47,808 bases of DNA from SCTD01 sp036675425 (GTDB taxonomy: Bacteria; Actinomycetota; Actinomycetes; Mycobacteriales; SCTD01), in NCBI GenBank assembly GCA_036675425.1, contig JAKFFB010000205.1, positions 1 to 47,808 on the forward strand, in the 5' to 3' direction. A program made the position numbers and the translations under genes. Of this stretch, positions 1 to 5,558 are shown piece after piece (the first letter of the stretch is position 1; each line of letters opens with the position of its first letter). The notes beneath the pieces were generated by a model, which worked only from the letters and a program-made list of their open reading frames with translations, had not been told where the DNA came from and searched no databases.

Positions 1-1
1 C

Positions 2-130
2 GCGCCGCAGGGCGGGGTCGCTGCCGGTGGGGCGGCCCCGGCCGGCGGTCAGCAGGGCCTCCTCGCCGGGCTGGCCCTGCTGGCCGCGGCTGCCGCCGCC
101 GGTGCCGGCGTGGTGGCGGGACGGCGCTGA
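2..130 (+). CDS. C-terminal end of a membrane-anchored protein (partial)
   Basis: The frame is open from the window edge and ends at TGA 128-130. The 42 visible residues are a Gly/Ala/Pro-rich linker, then a hydrophobic stretch of about 20 residues (LLAGLALLAAAAAAGAGVV) and a short basic end, GRR. This is the shape of a C-terminal membrane anchor. The class F sortase begins only 3 bp after the stop, so the two are probably co-transcribed. In many actinobacteria such a sortase follows a DUF4397-type surface protein, but the diagnostic part lies outside the window. No sorting motif is visible in the piece present, so substrate status is inference only. Confidence 0.6.
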   Translation, partial: APQGGVAAGGAAPAGGQQGLLAGLALLAAAAAAGAGVVAGRR

Positions 131-133
131 GCC

Positions 134-736
134 GTGCGCCTCGACCTGCCGTGGGCGATCCGCGGGGTCAGCGCCGCGCTGGCGCTGCAGCTGACCGCCG
201 CGGCCGGAGCCCTCGCCGGGCCGTGGGCCCTCACGCCGCCGGCGTCACCCCAGCCGGCCGCCCCCGTCGTGCGGACGGCTGCCGTGACGCAGCCGGCCCT
301 CGGCCCGGTCGTCCTGTCGGCCGAGGGGCTCTGGACGGGCGAGATCCCGCTCGCACCGCTGTCCGTCGGGCCCGACGGGGCGCTGGAGGTCCCGGCGACG
401 GCCGACGGCCTCGGCTGGTGGTCGGCCGGGCCGCGCCCCGGTGAGCCCGGCGCGGCCGTCGTGGTCGGCCACGTCGACCTGGACGGCCGTCCGGGCGTCT
501 TCGCCCGTCTCGGCAGCGCCTCGCCGGGCACCCTCGTCGTGGTGGGCCGCGGGCCGGACGCCGTGCGGTTCCGGGTCACCGGCGTCGAGCGCCACGCGAA
601 GGCGGACTTCCCGACCGAGGAGGTCTACCGGCCCACCGCCGCGTCAGAGCTCCGGCTGATCACCTGCGGCGGCCGCTTCGACCGCAGCACGGGCCACTAC
701 GAGGACAACGTGGTCGTCCGGGCCGTGCGCGTCTGA
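134..736 (+). CDS. Class F sortase
   Basis: A 200-residue protein starting at GTG with an N-terminal hydrophobic segment (about residues 10-32) that acts as a signal or anchor. The sortase core follows: the GHVD motif carries the probable catalytic His113, and LITCGG carries the probable nucleophile Cys178, with Arg181 and Arg184 close by. Sortases are transpeptidases that join sorted proteins to the wall or cut and reanchor them. Class F enzymes are typical of Actinobacteria and have the TCGG and HYxDNVVV ending seen here. It sits directly behind a gene ending in a membrane anchor, so that neighbour or proteins elsewhere may be substrates. The next gene is convergent, 5 bp away. Confidence 0.9.
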   Translation: MRLDLPWAIRGVSAALALQLTAAAGALAGPWALTPPASPQPAAPVVRTAAVTQPALGPVVLSAEGLWTGEIPLAPLSVGPDGALEVPATADGLGWWSAGPRPGEPGAAVVVGHVDLDGRPGVFARLGSASPGTLVVVGRGPDAVRFRVTGVERHAKADFPTEEVYRPTAASELRLITCGGRFDRSTGHYEDNVVVRAVRV

Positions 737-741
737 CCGGA

Positions 742-1170
742 TCAGTCGCAGCCGCAGACGCCGGAGGCCGACCGGACCTGGAAGCAGTCGGGGCAGGTGG
801 CGGACTTGATCGCGGCCTTCTCGACCTCGGCCTCGCGGGCGAGCGTCGCGGCGCGGGTGGCAGCGGCCTTCTGCGTACGGGCCTTGGCCTTCGCCTCGAC
901 GGCGTCGCGCTCGGCGGTCACGAGGGCGTTCGCGGCGATGACGTCGGCGTTGTCGTGCTCGAACACCCGCTGGCGCACGGTGTCGGGGATGAAGTCCATC
1001 TGCTGGCTGCAGAGCAGGACGGCCACGTCGAGCGGCACCTCGGCCGCGACCTGCTCCACCACGTCCCCGTGGACCAGGTCGGTGTCGGCGGCGACGATCT
1101 CCTCGACCCGCGCCGCCGCGGCGTCGACGGCAGCCTGCAGCTCGGGGGTCACGGTCTCGGTGTCGTCCAC
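742..1170 (-). CDS. Hypothetical protein with C-terminal zinc-knuckle-like tail
   Basis: I do not recognise a named family. From a GTG at 1170 the product is 142 residues: an acidic N-terminus (DDTETVTPELQAAVD), a helical middle with few aromatics, an Ala/Lys-rich probable coiled coil (about 95-125), and an end with four cysteines in the pattern CPDC...CGC, which could bind a metal. There is no signal peptide or membrane segment, so it is probably cytosolic. The frame stays open upstream into the cold-shock gene, but that extension is an antiparallel-free overlap of low-complexity Arg-rich sequence and is rejected. The start is chosen because the protein composition becomes normal there. It may be read separately from the cold-shock gene, because a hairpin lies between them. 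Confidence 0.6.
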   Translation of the reverse strand: MDDTETVTPELQAAVDAAAARVEEIVAADTDLVHGDVVEQVAAEVPLDVAVLLCSQQMDFIPDTVRQRVFEHDNADVIAANALVTAERDAVEAKAKARTQKAAATRAATLAREAEVEKAAIKSATCPDCFQVRSASGVCGCD

Positions 1171-1280
1171 GGGTCGGGCTCGCTCTCTGACGGGGTGCTG
1201 GCGAGGGTCCTTCGCCGGGTGCCTGCCCAGTCTGCCCCAGTCTCCGCCGGAGCGGGGTCCGTCGAGCCCTCCGGACGCAC

Positions 1281-1314
1281 GTCGGCCCGGCCCCCGTGAG
1301 GGGACCGGGCCGAC
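1281..1314 (-). terminator. Hairpin downstream of the cold-shock gene
   Basis: GTCGGCCCGG (1281-1290) pairs with CCGGGCCGAC (1305-1314), and the inner CCCC/GGGG extends the stem round a short GTGA loop. It lies 15 bp beyond the cold-shock stop codon. There is no T-run, which is common for actinobacterial terminators. Confidence 0.65.
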
Positions 1315-1328
1315 GAGAAGCGCTGGAA

Positions 1329-1532
1329 CTACTGCGGAACGACGTTCTCCGCCTGCGGGCCCTTCGGGCCCTGGGTGATGTCGAACTCGACGCGCTGGTT
1401 CTCGTCGAGGGACTTGTAGCCGTCGGTGGCGATCGCGGAGAAGTGCACGAAGACGTCGGCGCCGCCGCCGTCCTGAGCGATGAAGCCGAAGCCCTTCTCG
1501 GCGTTGAACCACTTCACAGAACCCTGAGCCAT
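1329..1532 (-). CDS. Cold-shock protein, CspA family
   Basis: A 67-residue single cold-shock domain, the usual length for the family. The RNA-binding motifs KGFGFI (RNP1) and VFVHF (RNP2) are both present, after the family's typical GSVKWFNAEKGF opening. It binds single-stranded RNA and DNA and acts as an RNA chaperone in the cytosol. A good ribosome binding site, GAAGGAGA, precedes the ATG, unlike most genes in this window, and the mRNA probably has a structured leader of about 70-100 nt (see the inverted repeats at 1560-1634). A terminator hairpin follows. Several csp paralogues are usual in actinobacteria, so no specific letter is assigned. Confidence 0.97.
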   Translation of the reverse strand: MAQGSVKWFNAEKGFGFIAQDGGGADVFVHFSAIATDGYKSLDENQRVEFDITQGPKGPQAENVVPQ

Positions 1533-1559
1533 GTTGCTGTCTCCTTCAAGACTTCGGGG

Positions 1560-1574
1560 CGCGCACTGTGCGCG
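1560..1574. repeat. Perfect palindrome upstream of the cold-shock gene
   Basis: CGCGCAC-T-GTGCGCG is a perfect 7-bp inverted repeat around one base, 28 bp before the cold-shock start. It may be an operator or part of a leader structure. Confidence 0.45.
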
Positions 1575-1603
1575 GACCCTGATTGAGCTGTCGGAGACGC
1601 AAG

Positions 1604-1634
1604 AACGCCCGCGACCTACACGTCCGCGGGCGTT
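1604..1634. repeat. Inverted repeat between cold-shock and MFS genes
   Basis: AACGCCCGCG (1604-1613) and CGCGGGCGTT (1625-1634) form a 10-bp stem with an 11-nt loop. It lies 72 bp upstream of the cold-shock ATG, where a 5' leader would be, and about 100 bp before the MFS gene on the other strand. Its role is not shown by the sequence. Confidence 0.45.
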
Positions 1635-1735
1635 GATGAACACGAGCGAAGAGGTGCAACTGCAACCGTGCAGGAGTCTACACGGGTGACACTGGTACGG
1701 GAAGGGCACAGCGCCCGACGACGACGGGAGCCCGC

Positions 1736-3157
1736 GTGACCTCGACCCCGGCCACCTCGGCCGAGCCGGCCGGCGTCCGCGCCCGGGCCGTCTCCGGCTT
1801 CACGCTCTACGACGTCGCCAACTCGGCGTTCGTCACCACCGTGGTCACCGCCGTGGGCGGCCCGTTCCTCACCGCGATCGCCGAGCACGCGGCCGACGAC
1901 CGGGGCAGGGTGTGGGTGCTGGGGCTCGAGCCGCGGGCGAGCGCGATGTTCGCGTACGCCGTGAGCTTCTCGGTCATCCTGCAGGTCCTGCTGCTGCCGA
2001 TCCTCGGCGCCGCCGCCGACCGGCCGGTCGCCAAGCGCCGGGTGCTGGTCCTCGGCACGGCGGTCGGCGCCGTCGCCACGCTCGTCATGGCCGTGGTGCC
2101 GATGGGGGCGGTGCTCCCGGCCTTCGCGGCCTTCGTCGTCGCGAACGTCGCCTACGGCGCGGCGATCCTGGCCTACAACGCCTACCTCGCCGACGTCGCC
2201 CGGCTGCCCGACCGCGACCGGGTCTCCGCCCGGGGCTTCGCCTTCGGCTACGCCGGCGGGGCCTTCGTGCTCGCCCTCTCGCTCGGCCTCATCACCGCCG
2301 CCGAGCCGCTCGGCATCGACCGCGGCACGGCCGTGCGGATCACCATCGCGGTCTCCGGGATGTGGTGGGCCGTGGTCGGTCTGGTGGCGCTGCGTCGGCT
2401 GGACGCCGTGCGCGACCTGCCGGACTACGACGCGACGACCAGCACCGCGCCGCTGCTCACGCAGGCCCGCGACTCGATGCGGCAGCTGCTGGGGTCGCTG
2501 CGCGCGCTGCGGGCGCTGCCCGGCACCGCGCGCTACCTGGTGGCGTTCCTGCTCTTCAACGACGCGATCCAGGCCGTCGTGGCGCTGTCAGCCGTCGTGC
2601 TCACCCAGGAGCTGTTCGTCGCCAAGGGCCAGGAGGCCGAGGACGCGACGCCCTTCCTGCTGCAGCTGATCCTGCTCATCCAGGTCGTGGCCGTCTTCGG
2701 CGCGCTGGCCTCGGCCCGGCTCGCCCGCCGCTACGGCGCCAAGTCGACGCTGCTGCTCACCCTCGTGCTGTGGAGCTCGGTCGTCGTCTACGCCGTGGCG
2801 GCGCTCGACAGCACCGCAGCGGCGTACGTCATGGGCGTCGTCATCGCGCTCGTCCTCGGCGGATCGCAGGCGCTCGCGCGGTCGCTGTTCAGCTCGATGG
2901 TGCCGCAGCACCGGCAGGCGAGCTTCTTCGGCTTCTACGAGCTGGCCGAGCGAGGCACGGCCTGGGTCGGCACGCTCGTCTTCGCGATCGTGCTGGACAT
3001 CACCGGCTCCTACCGGGGGGCGCTGCTCAGCCTGCTCGTCCTCTTCGTGACGGGTGGCCTGCTGCTCGCTGCGACCGACACCGATGCGGCGATCGCGGCG
3101 GCCCGCGACGCCGAGGACACCGGCGACCCGGCCGTCGTCGAGGTCCCCTCTCAGTAG
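1736..3157 (+). CDS. MFS transporter, UMF1/Atg22-like
   Basis: A 473-residue membrane protein with about 12 hydrophobic helices. The opening TLYDVANSAF, followed by a long first helix, is characteristic of the UMF1 branch of the major facilitator superfamily, related to the yeast vacuolar amino-acid effluxer Atg22. The substrate cannot be told from sequence. A central hydrophilic loop (about 230-255) divides the two six-helix halves. The start is GTG with CGGGAG upstream. The stop codon overlaps that of the convergent aldo/keto reductase by 7 bp, with no terminator between. A short acidic tail ends the protein. Confidence 0.88.
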   Translation: MTSTPATSAEPAGVRARAVSGFTLYDVANSAFVTTVVTAVGGPFLTAIAEHAADDRGRVWVLGLEPRASAMFAYAVSFSVILQVLLLPILGAAADRPVAKRRVLVLGTAVGAVATLVMAVVPMGAVLPAFAAFVVANVAYGAAILAYNAYLADVARLPDRDRVSARGFAFGYAGGAFVLALSLGLITAAEPLGIDRGTAVRITIAVSGMWWAVVGLVALRRLDAVRDLPDYDATTSTAPLLTQARDSMRQLLGSLRALRALPGTARYLVAFLLFNDAIQAVVALSAVVLTQELFVAKGQEAEDATPFLLQLILLIQVVAVFGALASARLARRYGAKSTLLLTLVLWSSVVVYAVAALDSTAAAYVMGVVIALVLGGSQALARSLFSSMVPQHRQASFFGFYELAERGTAWVGTLVFAIVLDITGSYRGALLSLLVLFVTGGLLLAATDTDAAIAAARDAEDTGDPAVVEVPSQ

Positions 3158-4101
3158 CGGGCGCCGACCGGCGGCGGAAGGGCGTCGAGCTCGGCGAGGT
3201 CGGCCGCGGACAGCTCGACGGCCGCCGACGCGGCGTTCTCCTCCAGGTAGCGCAGCTTCTTGGTCCCCGGGATCGGCACGACGTGCTCGCCCTGCGCCAG
3301 CACCCACGCCAGCGCCACCTGCGCCGGCGTGGCCCCGACCCGGTCGGCCACGGCGCGGACCTGCTCGACCAGCGCGCTGTTCGCCGCCATGGCCTCGTCC
3401 GTGAACCGCGGGTTGCGCGAGCGGAAGTCGCTGCTGTCGAAGGACCCCGGCGCGAGCGTGCCGGTGAGGAAGCCGCGTCCGAGCGGGGAGTAGGGCAGGA
3501 AGCCGACGCCGTTCTCCTTGCACCAGGGCAGCACCTTCGGCACCGGGTCGCGGGTCCACAGCGACAGCTCCGACTGGACCGTCGACACCGGGTGGATCGC
3601 GTGCGCGCGCTCGAGCTGCTCGACGCCCACCTCGCTCATGCCGAGGGCCCGCGCCTTGCCGGCGGCGACCTGCTCCGCCATCGCGCCCCACGTCTCCTCG
3701 ACCGGCACCGACGGATCGACGCGGTGCAGCTGCCACAGGTCGACGCGGTCGGTGCCGAGTCGCTGCAGGGAGGCGTCGATCGCGGCCCGCACGTGCTCGG
3801 GACGGCCCTCCGGCCGGATCCCCTCCGGGCCGAGGACCAGCCCGCACTTGGTGGCGAGGAACGCCTCGTCACGGCGCCCGGCGAGCGCGCTGCCGACCAG
3901 CTCCTCGTTCGTGAACGGCCCGTAGACGTCGGCGGTGTCGATGAGGGTGACGCCCAGGTCCAGCGCCCGGTGCAGCACGGCGCGGGACTGCTCGTCGTCG
4001 CGCTCGGCGGCGCCGTACGCGTAGGACATGCCCATGCAGCCCAGGCCGACCGCGCCGACCTCCGGTCCGCCGCTGCCGAGTGCCCTGCGAGGAAGTGTCA
4101 T
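3151..4101 (-). CDS. Aldo/keto reductase
   Basis: A 316-residue cytosolic NADPH-dependent oxidoreductase with the complete family tetrad: Asp and Tyr in DTADVYG, Lys in ATKCG and His in LHRVD. The GLGCMGMS opening and the IPGTKK motif near the C-terminus, which contacts the NADPH phosphate, place it with the AKR11/AKR13-like reductases that use small aldehydes and ketones. The real substrate is unknown. The ATG at 4101 has a CACGAT hexamer 6 nt upstream and no ribosome binding site, as in a leaderless transcript. The promoter is shared with the divergent M23 peptidase, where two near-identical palindromes lie. Confidence 0.93.
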   Translation of the reverse strand: MTLPRRALGSGGPEVGAVGLGCMGMSYAYGAAERDDEQSRAVLHRALDLGVTLIDTADVYGPFTNEELVGSALAGRRDEAFLATKCGLVLGPEGIRPEGRPEHVRAAIDASLQRLGTDRVDLWQLHRVDPSVPVEETWGAMAEQVAAGKARALGMSEVGVEQLERAHAIHPVSTVQSELSLWTRDPVPKVLPWCKENGVGFLPYSPLGRGFLTGTLAPGSFDSSDFRSRNPRFTDEAMAANSALVEQVRAVADRVGATPAQVALAWVLAQGEHVVPIPGTKKLRYLEENAASAAVELSAADLAELDALPPPVGARY

Positions 4102-4107
4102 CCGGTC

Positions 4108-4113
4108 ATCGTG
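4108..4113 (-). promoter_or_regulatory. Probable -10 of the aldo/keto reductase gene (leaderless)
   Basis: CACGAT on the minus strand, 6 nt before the ATG. Weaker match to TAnnnT than others in the window. Confidence 0.4.
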
Positions 4114-4118
4114 CCCGC

Positions 4119-4154
4119 CACCCGATCGGGTGACGCGGGGCACCCCGTCGGGTG
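4119..4154. promoter_or_regulatory. Tandem palindromic operator candidate
   Basis: CACCCGATCGGGTG (4119-4132) is a perfect 14-bp palindrome, and CACCCCGTCGGGTG (4141-4154) is a near-copy. Including the following ACG the two are identical at 15 of 17 positions. They are 22 bp apart centre to centre, about two helical turns, in the gap between divergent genes, just behind the reductase start. This is the layout of a two-site repressor operator; the regulator is unknown. Confidence 0.6.
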
Positions 4155-4167
4155 ACGAGGCACCAGT

Positions 4168-5511
4168 GTGCGTCTGCTGACTTGTCTGCTCGTGTCCGTT
4201 CTCACCGCGCTCGCGAGCCCCGCGGCGGCGGTCGTCAAGGTCGACCCCGGGACGGGGACGGAGTACGACGACGCCCGCGTCGTGGTGCCGATGACCTTCC
4301 CGGTCGCCGGCCCGACGCGGTTCTCCGACAACTGGCTCGTCTGCCGCTCGGGCTGCTCGCGGATGCACATGGGGCAGGACCTCATGGCGGCCAAGATGAC
4401 CCCGCTGGTGGCCGCCTTCGACGGCGTCGTCACCTCGGTCCGGCGCGAGTCGACGCCGAACAGCGGCGGCAACCACCTGGTCCTGGTCGGTGACCGCGGC
4501 CCGTCCGCGGGCTGGTCGGCGATCTACGTCCACGTCAACAACGACACCCCCGGCACCGACGACGGACGCGGCACCGGCAGGTGGGACTTCCCGGCCGGCA
4601 TCGCGCCCGGCGTCCGCGTCCTCGCGGGCCAGCTGGTCGGCTGGCTCGGCGACTCCGGCAACGCCGAGGGCACCGGGCCGCACCTGCACGTCGAGCTGCG
4701 CAAGGGTGACGGCTGGCGCGGCGTGGTCCACAACGCCTACCCCTCGCTGGTCGCCGCGCGGCGGCTGACCGCACCGCTGCCGAGCGGCCCGCACCCCGAC
4801 GGCTCGCTGCTGCGGCACCCGAGCGGCGCGCTCTTCCTGCTCGACGGCGGCCGCAAGCGCCCGATCAGCGCTCCCGTGCTGGCGGCGACCGGTCGCCCCC
4901 TGGCGACCGCGGTGCCGATGACCGCGGCCGAGTCGCTCGGCTACCCGACCGGGCCGCCGGCGACGGTCCCCGACGGCACCATCGTGCGCGACCCGCGCGG
5001 CACCACCTGGCTGGTCACCGGAGGAGCCCGGGCCAAGGCCGGCGCGCCCGTCTGGGCCGCGCTGGGCCGGCCGGCGCCGCGGCTGCACCCCGTGACGGAC
5101 GCCGAGCTGACCCGCCTGCAGGTCGTCGACCCGCCGACGTCCCCGCTCTACCCGGGCGCGCTGGTGCGGGCGGAGGGGGCCGACGCCGTGCACCTGGTCG
5201 CTCCCGACGGCGACCTGCACCCGATCCCCCATCCCGCCGTCCTGGCCAGCCACGGCTGGAGCTCGCGCGACGTCGCCGTTCTCCCCGAGGAGGCGTTCGC
5301 CGAGGTCGACGTCGACGAGCCGCTGGACCTGCGTGACGGCACCCTGGTCCAGACCTGGTCGCACCAGGTCAGCGTCGTCTCGGGCGGGGCGGCCCGGCGG
5401 CTGCACGACTCCCGCCAGGTCCGCGACTACGGCTACCTCGGCAAGCCGCGGACGGTCGTGCCGGACGCGGTGGTCGCGCACCTGCGGACGACCGAGCTCA
5501 CCGCGCGCTGA
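4168..5511 (+). CDS. Secreted M23-family metallopeptidase with C-terminal repeats
   Basis: A 447-residue exported protein with a signal peptide ending near residue 21 (ASPAAA). The LytM/M23 zinc site is complete: His67 and Asp71 in HMGQD, and HLH at 172-174, with an active-site His near 122. Such enzymes cut peptide cross-links in peptidoglycan. From about residue 200 to the end there are four degenerate repeats, each of the form 'DG(T/S)L(V/L)R..G..(W/F)L(V/L).GG..R', which look like a wall- or polymer-binding module. A GTG start is used; GAGG lies 11 nt before it. It shares a divergent promoter with the aldo/keto reductase. Confidence 0.9.
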   Translation: MRLLTCLLVSVLTALASPAAAVVKVDPGTGTEYDDARVVVPMTFPVAGPTRFSDNWLVCRSGCSRMHMGQDLMAAKMTPLVAAFDGVVTSVRRESTPNSGGNHLVLVGDRGPSAGWSAIYVHVNNDTPGTDDGRGTGRWDFPAGIAPGVRVLAGQLVGWLGDSGNAEGTGPHLHVELRKGDGWRGVVHNAYPSLVAARRLTAPLPSGPHPDGSLLRHPSGALFLLDGGRKRPISAPVLAATGRPLATAVPMTAAESLGYPTGPPATVPDGTIVRDPRGTTWLVTGGARAKAGAPVWAALGRPAPRLHPVTDAELTRLQVVDPPTSPLYPGALVRAEGADAVHLVAPDGDLHPIPHPAVLASHGWSSRDVAVLPEEAFAEVDVDEPLDLRDGTLVQTWSHQVSVVSGGAARRLHDSRQVRDYGYLGKPRTVVPDAVVAHLRTTELTAR

Positions 5512-5546
5512 GCACAGGGGTCAGGCACGCCGGGGCCGGACTCCGG

Positions 5547-5552
5547 CAGGAT
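5547..5552 (+). promoter_or_regulatory. Possible -10 of the helicase gene (leaderless)
   Basis: CAGGAT 6 nt before the GTG start; the same hexamer and spacing recur before two other genes in the window. The overlap with a GGCAGGA ribosome-site-like string leaves some doubt. Confidence 0.4.
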
Positions 5553-5558
5553 GTCCGG

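Noticed and set aside
2..130. LPxTG-type sorting signal in the partial gene before the sortase
   Set aside because: No LPxTG-like motif in the visible 42 residues; only an anchor helix and basic tail can be claimed.
1912..4155. Long open frame of about 750 codons on the plus strand across the MFS and reductase genes
   Set aside because: Arg/Ala/Pro-rich composition and overlap with two genes having complete family motifs; it is a high-GC shadow.
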